Shown: piece by piece, positions 47,120 to 58,952 of the stretch
Position numbering within the stretch: the stretch's first letter is position 1
How the letters are laid out: the number at the start of each line of letters is the position of its first letter
From: Lotus japonicus
Taxonomy: Eukaryota > Streptophyta > Magnoliopsida > Fabales > Fabaceae
Length of the DNA stretch: 64,000 nt
Assembly (NCBI RefSeq): GCF_012489685.1
Contig: NC_080041.1
Span: 36,755,780 to 36,819,779, forward strand
Direction of reading: 5' to 3'
Position numbers and translations under genes: made by a program
The notes under the pieces: model-generated
Seen by the model: the letters and a program-made list of their open reading frames with translations, nothing else
What the model was told of the DNA's origin: nothing
Databases searched by the model: none

Positions 47120-49762
47120 CTACAGTAAATGCATTCTCTCAACATAAGAGTGCAGCAGCCATTGATTAAGAGGCTCCCCACATCCCACAAAACAACCTGA
47201 ATTGCCGTTTTCAGTGAAGAATGGGAAACTGAATACCTGCAGCAGTTCTTGCACTGCCTGTCTCACAAGAGAGGTTCCAGTCACCCTGCTCCGGCGACCC
47301 CACCCGGTCACAATATCAATCCGGCTCGGGCCGACACCGGACATGAGCATCTGCTTTCGAAACAAAGCAAGTGTCCTAGACAATGCTGTCACAGCAGTTC
47401 CATCAGACATCACATGAAGATTTATGAGCCAATAACAGGAACTTTTCTCCTTGACCGCATCTGGATACACATTTCTTTGTGCAGCTACCTCCCAAACTGA
47501 ACCAGCCTCTTCCTTGAGCCCAGATTTGTGAAGAAAATCCACCACTGCATCTACAAGCCCTCTTTTGCCCTCCCTTTCCTCAGAATGCATCAGGTCCAAG
47601 AATTTGTTTACATGATCCCTCACATTTTGGCCATCAGGCCCTGCTGCTGGCATGGACAGTAAAAAAGCATGCGCAGGATGGCCAGTAACTCCCATGAGCT
47701 CACCACAAAATCCCATATCATATGGTGACTGTGCATCTGTACAACAGCTGAGAAGTAAAGTATAAGTCTGCAAAGAAGGCCTGAGGCCAAGAGCCACCAT
47801 GCTTTGGAGAAGATTATATGCATCTGCCAATCGATACATCCTAAGAAATGTGCTGAGAAGGGAATTGCAGGTTGGTACATTTGGAAGCAAACCAGCATTA
47901 ATCATTTCCTGATACCATTCCCAAGCCTTCTCAACATTACCAGCCTTTCCCCACATGTCTACCAGAAGACCGTAAACAGGTTCATCCGGAACCCAATTTT
48001 TCCGCTTCATTTCAACAAAGACTGCTTCAGCTTCCTCAAGATATCCACAGTGACCAAGCACCTCCATTACAATATTATAAGTAACTTTGTCAGGTTTAAA
48101 TCCTGCATTCTGCATGTCATGATACAGCTTCAATGATGCCTGATAGTTCCTAGCTTTAGCTTGCAAAGCAATCATGATATTGTAGGTAACAATATTAGGA
48201 ACACAACCATGATCGACCATCTCACAAAATAGCCTGTGGGCAGCAGCTAAATTACCAGATTTTCCAAGACAGTTGATTATTACGCTGTAAGTAAATGTGT
48301 CAGGAGTAAGGCCAACTTCTAGCATTCTTTCATACATCGACATGGCAACATCAAGAAATCCAGCTTTTGCATGGATATCAATGAGCGTGCAGTAAGTGAC
48401 ACGATCAGGCTCACATCCCACCTCCTGCATTTGATTGAAGACATTCAGTGCTTCTTTTAGGTAGTTTGCACGGCCATAGCTGTGAATTAGACGATTATAG
48501 GTTACAACATTAGGCTGGCATCCATCATTCACCATCTGCTCTAGCAATTTGTTTATTGCGCCAAACTCTCTTGCACGGCCCAGGATACCAACCATCGTGG
48601 TATAAGTATGCTCATCATGCCAGAAGCCTTGTTGTCGCCTTAACCAGTAAAAGAAGCTTAGGGCAACTGAATGGTCCTGAAGCTGCTTTAGGATTTGGTT
48701 AGCTCGATATGCATCTATTGAAAAATTCAGGTCATAAAGAGCCTTCTCCGTAGCAGGACCCCACTTTAACTGTTGCAGTATATCTTTAATTGTTTCAACA
48801 ACATGCCCTGTGTTTGTAAAATGCCTGTTTGTTTGAGCAATTCCAGCTGGCATTTTCATATCCCTGGGGTGTCTATTGAAGCTTTCCTTGAATGAGCCCG
48901 ACTTCTGTGAATTTAAAGTTTGCGTGTTGGAACCATCATTTGTCACAAAGTGGTTTGAATGAGTTCTTGTTCTCTGTGGCAAGGCTCTGCAGTCATTATT
49001 ATTTAAAGGAATATTTGGAGCCACTCTTGATTTCTCTTTCCCTGAAGAAGCAACATGCTTAAAGCTTTTACCTAGGTTTGGTTTATCAACTTTTCCCTTT
49101 GCACCATGATAACTACTTGCAGCTTTTGACGGCCCTGGATGTGTAGAAGGAGGTGGTTTAGGATGAACACTGGTAAAATCTTCCTTTCTAATTTGTTTCA
49201 CGCTCGCAGGTCTGATGTTGGGCAGGGCTCTGGCCGCATCAACCACATAATTTTTAGAGTGGCTAAGTATTCCCATCCCATCTGATGAAGGAAACTTATT
49301 ATTAACAAAGTCAGAAAGAAAATTGACAGCTGCAATACCTGCCCTATAAAATTGTTCAGAATCAAGAGGAGATGAGTGCACAGCATGGTTCTGGACACCA
49401 TCAACAACACATGCATATGTTACAGTATCTGATTTACTTGATGGACCTAAAGTAGACCTGACTTGTACAAGAGCAGATGATTGATCAACACTCTCAGCCT
49501 TGCGGATACATGGCGCATTTGCTGAACTTGCCGAGTTTCCTGAAACCAGGGTTCCTTTCACTTGAGATGTGGTCTTGGATACTAAGGAAGATGGCTTCTG
49601 TACAAGTAAATCTTCATTTTTCCTCCTCTGTCTTCTTGATACACATGTTTCATCCTCAGGACAAGTGCATGAATTTCCTTCAGCTCCATTACATCGTGAA
49701 CCACTGAGGAAAAAGCTCCTAGCAGTGCTTGAAAGGGAACTGATCTGCTTTCCTCGTAACAT
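47120..49762 (-). CDS. P-type PPR protein with C-terminal SMR domain
   Basis: 880 residues from ATG MLRGKQISSL. The first 20 residues are Ser/Arg-rich with little acid, as in an organelle presequence. A low-complexity linker follows (about 30-320), then about nine 35-residue pentatricopeptide repeats (about 385-690, for example PNVVTYNRLIHSYGRANYLK and PDKVTYNIVMEVLGHCGYLE). The SMR domain lies at about 775-850 with INLHVMSDGTA and TGWGRRSRVTG. PPR tracts bind organellar RNA one base per repeat, and SMR domains can carry endonuclease activity. The canonical LDxH is NLH here. The layout resembles Arabidopsis At1g18900/At1g74750, from memory. The acceptor TTTGCAG ends at 49766. If spliced to the exon at 50754, an upstream in-frame ATG adds MQN. 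Confidence 0.93.
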   Translation of the reverse strand: MLRGKQISSLSSTARSFFLSGSRCNGAEGNSCTCPEDETCVSRRQRRKNEDLLVQKPSSLVSKTTSQVKGTLVSGNSASSANAPCIRKAESVDQSSALVQVRSTLGPSSKSDTVTYACVVDGVQNHAVHSSPLDSEQFYRAGIAAVNFLSDFVNNKFPSSDGMGILSHSKNYVVDAARALPNIRPASVKQIRKEDFTSVHPKPPPSTHPGPSKAASSYHGAKGKVDKPNLGKSFKHVASSGKEKSRVAPNIPLNNNDCRALPQRTRTHSNHFVTNDGSNTQTLNSQKSGSFKESFNRHPRDMKMPAGIAQTNRHFTNTGHVVETIKDILQQLKWGPATEKALYDLNFSIDAYRANQILKQLQDHSVALSFFYWLRRQQGFWHDEHTYTTMVGILGRAREFGAINKLLEQMVNDGCQPNVVTYNRLIHSYGRANYLKEALNVFNQMQEVGCEPDRVTYCTLIDIHAKAGFLDVAMSMYERMLEVGLTPDTFTYSVIINCLGKSGNLAAAHRLFCEMVDHGCVPNIVTYNIMIALQAKARNYQASLKLYHDMQNAGFKPDKVTYNIVMEVLGHCGYLEEAEAVFVEMKRKNWVPDEPVYGLLVDMWGKAGNVEKAWEWYQEMINAGLLPNVPTCNSLLSTFLRMYRLADAYNLLQSMVALGLRPSLQTYTLLLSCCTDAQSPYDMGFCGELMGVTGHPAHAFLLSMPAAGPDGQNVRDHVNKFLDLMHSEEREGKRGLVDAVVDFLHKSGLKEEAGSVWEVAAQRNVYPDAVKEKSSCYWLINLHVMSDGTAVTALSRTLALFRKQMLMSGVGPSRIDIVTGWGRRSRVTGTSLVRQAVQELLQVFSFPFFTENGNSGCFVGCGEPLNQWLLHSYVERMHLL

Positions 49763-49765
49763 ATT

Positions 49766-50753
49766 CTGCAAATACAGTTCAACAGTTCATAATCATTAAA
49801 CTCCTGACACAAAATTGAAAGAGGTAGGCATCAGCAGAAAGAGGCCAATTTTCCAGGAACTTTCTGTACATAAGAAGCTCATCATGGCCGCAAATAAACA
49901 ACATATAATCAGAATGCAAATGCAAGCATCAACCCGACTCGAAATCACTCACGGCGCTAGTGTTTTTATGACAAAATACCATCAGTTGTAAAGTTACATT
50001 TGGACGAAAGAGCAGTGCCAAGAGCCAAAACAACACTTTGACATAACAGAGCTAACACAAACTTTAAGCATGTGTTCATCATAATTATCAACAAAAGCCA
50101 CAAATATAAAAAGAATATTTCACAAAAAAGAAGAAAATATTGCTGCAATCTCATGTCAGCCATAAAGTCACAACCAGCAGAGTACTGACAGGTGTCTTAT
50201 ATCCTTTTCACACCAAATAGAATCAGCTACATAGATTCATCAACCCTATCATGAATCTTTGTAGTGAAACCAAAAGGGTGGACACGGGTAGCTGACTCAA
50301 ACCATTCAAATTCAGCAATTCCACACATATAACAAAGCCACAGATAATGATCACGGTTGTGATTAAATAACCCATAATTACAGCCTATACAGCTAGAATT
50401 GAAAAAAAAAACATGATTTTGCAATCTTGGTAATGAACCATGATTTAAACTTTAGAAATGAAACCTCTCTGAAACCCTTTTGATAAATCAATAACCTTGG
50501 TCCGTAATGCTACTAACTCACCATAAACTCTGAAACTTTAAAAAATTTACTGCATATAAAACACACACTGAACTATAACAAAAAATCCAATTTTCCACAC
50601 ACCGATCTAAAAACCATGCCTGAAATGAACCTCGGAATAACAAAGCGACACAATTTTCATTAACAGACCCAAACAAACCAATGTAGCAGCATCGTGAAGT
50701 AAAGATTGGTGTCTAAAACATGAAAAGTGAAGAGGAATCAGGAAGAAAGGTAC
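49766..50753 (-). other. 5' intron of the PPR-SMR gene
   Basis: 988 bp from donor GCAG|GTACCT (50753) to acceptor TTTGCAG (49766). It holds no other feature. Confidence 0.6.
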
Positions 50754-50870
50754 CTGCATCGTTCAGCAGTTTTACGGAACCATAGAAGAGCTGAGAGAGG
50801 CGGAGGAAAGCGGAAGGTGGTGGTGGTGATGGTGGCGGCGGGTTTGGTGAGTGGCGTCAAAGGGCAAAGT
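50754..50870 (-). other. 5' exon of the PPR-SMR gene
   Basis: On the minus strand a leader ends ...ACGATGCAG|GTACCT. Spliced to 49765 it gives ATG CAG AAT ATG, so translation may start here (50759-50757), three residues earlier. The upstream limit is unknown. The adjacent CCACC repeats (50810-50840) fit an untranslated leader. Confidence 0.55.
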
Positions 50871-51213
50871 GTTTCCAAGCAAGTTGGGAAGAGAAGCAGC
50901 TATATATTATGAGGTTAGCCCTGATATCACTGCCTCTTTTTCTTACCCTTTTTTTTTAAATAATGAAAATAAGTATAAGTATAAGACGCGTGTAATGACT
51001 TGTGGCTCACGACTGATCATAAAGTTTCCATACATAATAGGAGAATTGTGGATACTTTTTCCAACACAAATTTGTTAACCTAATGTGTGATTTAATTTAA
51101 TGGTGACAGGATCAGGGGTTTAATGTGAAGGTATCACAAGATCATTTTGGCCCAAACTACTTGGTGTAGGTACAAGTGTCTCACATTCGATGGTTTTTTT
51201 CTAAAAAAAAATT
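50871..51213. other. upstream region of the PPR-SMR gene
   Basis: Probable promoter of the leftward gene. No defined motif is assigned. Confidence 0.35.
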
Positions 51214-51214
51214 A

Positions 51215-51424
51215 GGCTTAATTGCACATTTGGTCCCAACTTTGCCCTTCCTGCGAAAATTGTCTCCTAATATGAAATTAGCAAAAATCGTCCTCGAAGT
51301 TTACACCCCACCGTTGTCTTCCTGCGAGAATCGTCCCCAAAAGAACGGTTTTTGCTAATTTCGTAGTTGGGGAACGATTTTCACAGAAAGACAAAATTAG
51401 AGGAACCAAATGTGCAATTAACCC
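51215..51424. mobile_element. MITE with GGNTTAATTGCAC ends
   Basis: 210 bp. Inverted ends GGCTTAATTGCACATTTGGT / ACCAAATGTGCAATTAACCC, and an internal imperfect palindrome around GAAAATTGTC...GACAAAATT and AACGGTTTTTGC. Flanks AAAAAATTA and AATGATTTA agree at six of nine bases. Confidence 0.65.
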
Positions 51425-51463
51425 AATGATTTAATAGTGTTGCTCTATTACCCTTATGTCATA

Positions 51464-53507
51464 TCTATATATACTAGAAATTAAACTCGTGCGTTGCACG
51501 GGTTCGTTTTTATTTGTATTTTTTAATTGTAATATTTAAATTTGCAGAAAGGTAAGAAAGTTATTATTTTGAGGAATATTTAGAATATATGTATAATTAA
51601 ATATAATTGAGTTATGATATTCTCACACTTTCTTTCTCTAATAAGGGAAAAAATGATCAAACAGGTAGATTTCTTTTTTTTTGCTTCATCGGAAGAAAAA
51701 ATAAGTAGATTTCTATTGAGATTGAAATGAGAGTAGTTTTTTTTTATATAAAAGAAATTTAATTACTTAATTAGATTAGTATTGAAATGAACGTGACAGT
51801 CTACTATTTTTTTTTTCTAATATTGATTTAGTCGTTGCAATGATGTTATCAATTGTGCTAATTTTTTTTATCAAGATTGATGTGGTTGTTTACCATTGCT
51901 GGTGGCATAGAAGTTCTTTTAAAATCACTTTCACGAACATAAAAATAGATTCTATCTAACTGCAGGATGGACGTCATTTGTTCCCTTTGAATGATTAAGT
52001 TGCTATTTTTTCCATAATATGACAATATTGAGGAGTGAAAGATTCCTATTTCTTATCAAGAATATAATGAGTACTACATTTTACACTTATTTTTCTAGTG
52101 CAGTATATAAATTTATGTGGCTCACATAGAAATGATGATATATTTGTATGATTTCAATGGAATGAGAAGAATTGTTTAGTAAATTACCATATATGTGAAA
52201 CTCACAGTTTTATTTTCCAATCATCTGCAACGGGGATATATCACTAAGTAATGTGTGCTTCTTGTTGTTGTTGATGATCTTTCTCCTGCAATAAAGAAAT
52301 AAGAATGAGTAATTTAAAAAAGCAATTTTGAAATTAACTAAAATAATTAAAAATGGCATACTTGTTGAAGTAGTTAGAGACAATTGTCATTTTTTTCTCA
52401 CCAGCAGCTGAAGTCTAAGAAATATGAATAATTTGAGTTTGTGAGTGATTTCACCGGTTTGTTTATATAGAGATATAATAGATGCATGGTTCAATATAAT
52501 ACATTTCATTTTTTATTTATTTAATGTAGATAGTTGAATAGCCTCCTGACATTAACAATTTTATTCAGTTTTTGACACTGGTATTGCCATCATGCTACTA
52601 TTTTTAATTTAATGTTAGTTTTTCTTCGGAGTTACTATGTTAAGGAATTATAAGAGTTTGTGAGTTTAAGAAAAATAGACATATATTCGTGTAGAAAATT
52701 GGACAGCAAACTAAGATCATTGCATATCAAGATTAATTTTGGCGGAAGTATGCTTTATTGTTAATAGTTTTTTTTTCTTGGACTAAATTGATATTAGTTT
52801 AAAATTAACATTAAATTTGATTTTAATTTAAGGTACTGTGCTAAAACCATTTGCAGATATAACTTTGTGGTCTGTTACACTTTTGGCATGGATGTTACTC
52901 TTTTGCTTATACATTTGATATTTATTAAGTTTAAAACTGAAATCATTAGTGCACAAGTTTTCACTACCCGTTCATTCACTCACTAAGCTATCTCATTAAA
53001 ACACCAATTTTTGTACTAATGTATGTAGGTTCTCACGTGTATTTGTACTTAATACTTAGCTCAAGTGAGCTTTACTAATATATATAGATAGATAGATATT
53101 TTTTTTTTGGAAAAACCAAATATATATATATATATATATATATAATTACTTTAGGAAATAAGAGCCCCAAGTACAATATAGATAGATATATATTGATAGA
53201 AATTTAACATTTTTTTACATAATTTAAATATTTCAAATTAACTTAATAATTTTTCATATTATTAAATAAATATATTTTTAAATTGTTAAAATTATTTCTA
53301 TGATAATAATTAAATATCAATAACTAAGTTTGAATAATATTAATTATTTTCACAAAAATAACTATTTATTGAAATGTATTAAATTTTTTTTATATATTTA
53401 TAATAAAAAAATATTTTAAATTTTATTTATTTAAACCATAATAATTTATATATAATATTAAAAAATATTGTTAGTGAACCCGTGCAACGCACATATATAA
53501 TATCTAG
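51464..53507 (+). mobile_element. Helitron candidate
   Basis: The left end is TCTATATATACTAG after an A. The right end is CCCGTGCAACGCAC...ATATCTAG before a T. It has a 5' TC, a 3' CTAG and an A|T target with no duplication. The left end also carries a GTGCGTTGCACGGG palindrome (51490-51510). The interior is AT-rich with AT and GATA microsatellites (53075-53145) and shows no helicase or Rep motif. Confidence 0.55.
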
Positions 53508-53639
53508 TAGTAAGGTATGATAGTATTAGAGTTGATAGCATTAAACCTCATAGAATATGACTTGATGAAAAATCATTATTATATTGAGTTTGGTGATACA
53601 CGATAGAACTTAAAGTATCATTTAAATTGATACAATTTG

Positions 53640-54097
53640 TTTAGTGGAAGGCAGTGGTGGTGGAGAGTGGTGGTGATTGTGGTGGTAGAGATGGCGGTGA
53701 CGGTAGAGGATAGTAGTTGTGGAGGTAGTGGCGGCAATGATAGTGGCAGTATTGTGGTGGTTGTGGTAGTGGCAATGGTAGTAGTGGAGAGTGGTGGAGG
53801 CGATTGTGAGGGGGTAGAGTTGGTTGTCGTGGTGGTGGCAGCGGCAGTGTTGTAGGGTAGTGGTGGCGGCGATAGTGGAAAACATGGTGGTGGTGTTAGT
53901 GGTGATGGCGGTGGTGCAGTCAGTGGCGAGGGTGATGGTGGAGGTGGTTGTGGTGGTAGTGATGGCTGCAACATTGTCTACTGGTGGTGGTGATGGGTGG
54001 TGGTAGCGATGAGTGGTGAGGACGACAACGGTGGTGATGGCGATGGTCATGGTGGTTGTGGTGGAGTGTGGTGGTGGCGGTGGTTGTGGTGGTTGAT
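53640..54097. repeat. GTG/GGT-rich low-complexity tract
   Basis: About 460 bp of degenerate GGTGGT/GTGGTG repeats with strong strand asymmetry (G+T on plus). All long frames here encode poly-Val/Gly/Trp or poly-Thr/Pro/His text and are not genes. Confidence 0.9.
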
Positions 54098-54456
54098 CAA
54101 ATAACTTTAAGTAGCTAATACGTTACAGTCTTATTAGGCCTTATCTATTATTTATATGTTGAATTAAATAATTCATCATTTTAATGTATAAGAGTATATC
54201 GATGGATAAGTTTATTCAATACAAATTCAGGGGGCGAAGGGAGGCCGGTACTAGCAGGGAGTGGTATCCCCCTAGATTATGCAAAAAAAAGTTATTTGTT
54301 AATATACTCCTCTTACATATATATGACCAACTTAATTGCTCATGTTTCCTCATCGCCATGTTGATCATGGCTTGAAGTGTTGGGATTAATCTTGTGTGTT
54401 TGAGACTGTGAAAATAAAATCTCTTTATTAAAAATTGTTGTTCCTTTTTTCATGGT
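54098..54456. other. intergenic, nothing supported
   Basis: No gene. A chance 63-codon frame at 54184 has no motif. Confidence 0.4.
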
Positions 54457-54494
54457 TGTCTGCATTTTAGCTAAGGTATACTTGTCTGTGCCAA

Positions 54495-57423
54495 TGTAAG
54501 ACCCAGGATTTTAGAATTAAATAAATAAATAATTTCCAGCTCACGCATAGGATTCAGTGTAAGCGTGAGAGGAACTCGACTTATGTTTGATGTTCGGATT
54601 AGTATAATGGGAAGAAAGTTCAGGAAATGGTTAAGAATAGTTATATAGTCGCTATAGGCTATAGCACGAGTTCATTCACTTCCGCCTTAGGGCGAAAACG
54701 TTAGTAAACGACGAAATTGCACTTAAATACACGATGGAAAATAATTCCAAAAATCTTCAGAGAAATGTTAGAACTTCTCTTAATCCTTTCATAACAAGCA
54801 TTTCGATACGAAACCCTAGAATGTACAAACGTCTGATTCTAATTCTCGGAGGTTTGCCGAAACTAAAACTCTGATAGCTCAAGAAACCTAGAATAAACGG
54901 TTGATGAAGACTTTTTCCATTCGGAGCTTCAAACGAAGATTCCACACGCGTACACCTATTTCTCTTAATGTTTCCAATCTTTCTTCAGAAAGAAGTTTTC
55001 TCATCCGACATCAACTGCAAAAAGTAGTTTTTCGGGTAGAATCGATTTACACCGACTTTGGATCGTTTGCCTTAATTCCAAGAAACCTCTTTTGAGTTTT
55101 GGAATTCTGTTGCCAGAACCTATCTTAGAATTCACAGAGGATGGCACATGAGAAATTGGAATCGCGAAATTTTCATTTTTCCGCATTTTACAAAACCTAT
55201 AAATAGCTTGAAAAATGAAAAAAAAAAATCAAAAACATCACAAAACACACACACACGGCCGTGGGCATCCAAGGAGGAAGGAGGAGAAGTGATTTTCGCC
55301 GATTCTTGTCTGATCGTCGCACAGTTCGTTGCTACGCGTAGGCCTCGAGGTACTGATGATTTTCCTTACCTCTGATCGTAAATTCTATCGCTTTTCTCCA
55401 TGTTTCTCTGTGCTCAAAGTTTTGAGCTTTTTGTAAAACTGTCCAAATAACTTGATTTCTCTGTCTAAACTTATTCCCTGCGTGCCCCTGAGCATGTTTA
55501 GCAGATTACATTTCGCCGATTCTCGTCGAATCGCCGCCGGATTTCAATTCTCCTCATAATACCCATTTTTGGCTAAAGTTCCGTCCTTTGGGCTTAAAAC
55601 TCTCGACTGAGCTAAGCGTTAGTAGGATTAGTCGTCATAATCGTCGTTGGTATCGACCCCATCTAATTTGTTTTTCGAAATTCTGATTTTGAGTTTCCGA
55701 GCTAAAAATATTGACCAAAATACCCCTGCGACAGTTTTCGATCCGATAATTTTTCTGAGAGTTTCCCTGGCCTAGATATCGCCTAAGAATACCTAGGAAT
55801 CGATTTAGATCGAAGAAAAAGTTCGGAAACCCTATTTTTGAGAGTGGCCGAAACCTATTTGTTAGGGTACCGTGTCCAAAAATAATTTTTGGGTCTCTAT
55901 GACCTGAGCCATTGCGTAGCTCTTTCAATTGTCGAAATTTTGGCTCCGGTTTCGTGTCTTTCCGAGTTCTGTAGCTCGAGTTATGCTCGTTTTAGCGAAC
56001 GAAGTCTCCGTTGTCAATTTGTGCTTAAATAGGAACTCTGAAGCTTTAAAAGCTTTCTTTACGATTTCGATTAGTGTTATTAGATAGTGTTGTTTCTAGT
56101 GAGGCTTGTGTTGATGATTGTGTTTCCTTGTTCTAGGTTCGCAATTTCCATGCCTAACTTCTACTCACGAAGGTAAGGGTAACTCAGTTTTAGAGTGTCC
56201 TTGAGTCTTGCATGTATTTATCGCACTGCCTGCATTTGAGATGAAGATGTTTATATTGATTGGCACTGGATTATGATTTTTATGCTTGCAATGTTGTACG
56301 CTTGCTTATGTTGACTGTTTCTGAGGCTTGTGCCAAATGTTTTCTGAAGGCTTCGGCCGAGTAAACTTATTGAGACGTGTGTCTCCGTTTTCTGAGAGGC
56401 TTCGGCCGTTTACTGGTTTCTGTCATTACTTCTTCCTAGTGGATAGAACATGTGGTTACTTTGGATTGGTCCTTGGTTGGGCTTTGTTGTTGTCTGACTT
56501 GGCATATAAGGCTTAAGTATAAGTGGCGATGAGGAGGTGTGCCCAATCATTGTCCCGTCTTGTGAGACGCTAAGTGGCGATCAGGAGGTGTGTCCTATGA
56601 TTGTCCCGTCTTGTGTGACGTTAAGTGGCATCAGGAGGTGTGTCCTATGATTGTCCCGTCATGTATGACGCTATAAGTGGCGATGAGGAGGTGTGTCCTA
56701 TCATTGTCCCGTCTTGAGAGACGATATTGATCGATCCATTTTGTTAGCAGCATATAGTTGCATTATAGGAAACTAACACCTGACCCTATGTTGTTGGATT
56801 CTAGTTATTGGTTTATTGATATCTGATTTGATGTTACATTGTTGAGGTTATTATTATCTGAGTTAATCTATGTTTAAGTTGTTGATATATGAGTTGAGTT
56901 ATGTTGCTAGTTATTTACCATGCCAGGTGATTATATTTGAACAACATGATTTTCTCTTTTATACATGGTAATTGCATGGAGTTAACCCTTTTCTATTTGC
57001 TACTTGTTGTTTGGGCGCTTAACGCTATTAGGCGATGGAGATCCTTCCGCCGAGGCTTAGCTGCTCGAGTTGGAGATCGAGTTGTAAGCGGTGGAGTAGA
57101 GGTGTGAGAAGCAGCTTTGCTTCTCTTCTTGTGGATTATGTTTGAGTCTCCTTTTCTTTATGAGAACTCTGTTATTAAAGCCTTGCTTCCGCCACGGTTA
57201 AAGTGCGCATGTTTATACTGAACCTTACTTATGGTGTTGTAAACTTTTATTACTATATATCGGCAAACAGGTTATTTAAATAAAGTTATCATGTGTTTCC
57301 AACCCTATGGTATTCATTCTCATTTTCAAAAAAATACCCTTGGATTTTAGGGATTGCAGAATAGTCCTTAGACTTTGTTAGGTTACTAATGTGATTCCTC
57401 AGTTGAGAAATTGGGGCGTTACA
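54495..57423 (+). mobile_element. Ty3/gypsy solo LTR, 2.9 kb, with 5-bp target duplication
   Basis: It starts TGTAAGACCC and ends GGGGCGTTACA. The perfect 5-mer GCCAA flanks both sides (54490-54494 and 57424-57428), so it is a complete solo LTR left by recombination between two LTRs. The end sequences resemble Tekay/Del-type chromoviruses of legumes. It contains a four-unit tandem repeat at 56521-56724. Confidence 0.9.
56521..56724 (+). repeat. 51-bp tandem repeat, four units, inside the solo LTR
   Basis: Units start at 56521, 56572, 56623 and 56675, each AAGTGGC...AGGAGGTGTG...ATTGTCCCGTC..GACG. Each unit can form a short CGTC/GACG stem. Confidence 0.9.
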
Positions 57424-58323
57424 GCCAACATGTCGGACACGATGTTGTAACATCTTGACTATGACATGTGTCTCTGCTAATCTGATATGAGTTGGCTGAG
57501 TTTTCTGTGACGCTGTGCTTTGATTACGTGGTATTCAAGCTAGGGTTGTTGAAGAAGCTTTTGTGTGCTATCTGGAATATATTATAGTGGAATCAAATCT
57601 GCTGAAGAGGATTTGATTTGGTTTAAATTGTGAAAGTTGTTATCTTTTGTTCAAATCTTATTTGATAAGATTTGTTACTGGTTTAAAAAGATTTGTTCCA
57701 GATATGTTTTGTGGACTCTATTTTGTGCAAGCCCATTGAAGATCAAGGCCTGCTGAAGAACTTCTATTTAAGGAGGCTTAACCATAGTTGTTAAGTGTGC
57801 GTTGGGCACCCAAGGATGGTGTTTTAGGGTTTGTGTTTGTGAGTCCTTGTTCTGTGATTTTGTACACTACTCTACTGCCTCCATTGATAAATCATATGGC
57901 TTAGAGTTGGTTTGTTTTAGTTGAGTTGTAATCTCTTCAATTGTTGTTTGATCATGAGATCTGTCTTTGCTCTTGTGTTGAGCTTTTGAATCACTGTGGC
58001 AGTGATTGAGAGAAAGTGAGAGGGACTCTCATACTTAGGGGGAGGACTAAGTATTAATCACTTGTAGAGATAGATAGAAAAGGCTGGGAACTGGGGCAGT
58101 TCTGTTAAGACCTTTTGTGTACAATTTCTCTTAATAATGGATTATCTTTCTCTGGGTGAAAACCCTCCAGACGTAGGTGATATTGCACCGAACTGGGTTA
58201 CCAATCTCCTGTGTTCTTTATTGTTTTTGCTGGTTTAATACTGTGTTGTTATCTGCTGTACGTTGTGCCAGATGTCCTAGACATTTGGTTCGACATTTGT
58301 CCTGTGCGTGAACCAGAATTTCA

Positions 58324-58952
58324 CAAATTATAGGTGAATTAGAAGATGATTGATCTAGATTCAATTTTGTGGGGTTGAACATACATGTGTTTTGTAAATG
58401 TTGCATTCTGGATTTTTATTTAAGACTCAATTTTGTTGGGTAAATGCATGTGTCTCTTATAGATGTTGCAGCTGGTTTTGACACGTAAATATCTTTTTAG
58501 AAAGGTGGTGTGGCGGCCAAAGTAAAAAAAAAAGTTTATTTTTAAAAATGTTTTGTTCACACTTACACATTAAGAGAAAGAGACAAGAACAAAAGAGAAA
58601 GAAATGAAGGATATGATGCATGATGTGATAGACGATGAATATATAGATAGAAGAGAAAATGAATGAAAATGAGATGCAAGATAAAGTAAAGTGTGAATGT
58701 GTTATAACTTGGTCGACCAAAATTTCATTCACTCTTACTTTAAGTGGAAATGAAGTGTTGAAAAGAGAGAGGTAGAAAAAAAAGTATGAAATCTGTTTGG
58801 TGACATGATTGAACGATAAGAGTATGAGAAATAAGATTCACGTACTTAGTATTCAGTTACAAAAAGTTATAGCTAAATAAATAAAATTTTCATGTTACAT
58901 AGATTTAAACTTGCACTCTCAAGGTCTAGTTTGTTTACCACTTGATCAACGC
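58324..58952. other. spacer between inverted Copia LTRs
   Basis: About 630 bp of non-coding DNA with no recognised internal retroelement sequence. Confidence 0.45.

Larger units (their letters stand above)
54457..58323 (+). mobile_element. Copia LTR split by a gypsy solo LTR
   Basis: The LTR begins TGTCTGCATTTTAGC (54457), is interrupted at 54494/57424, and continues to ...GAACCAGAATTTCA at 58323. Without the insert it is about 940 bp. It shares the CCCTCCAGACGTAGGTGATA and ACTGTGGCAGTGATTGAGAG blocks with 6349-7198 and 58953-60015. No clear primer-binding site or gag follows, so it is a solo or isolated LTR. Confidence 0.75.

Noticed and set aside
53618..54050. Long frames on both strands in the GTG-rich tract
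   Set aside because: They encode poly-Thr/Pro/His or poly-Val/Gly text in several frames at once, as expected from a simple repeat.
56521..56724. CRISPR-like array
   Set aside because: Units are contiguous 51-bp tandem copies without variable spacers, in plant LTR DNA.
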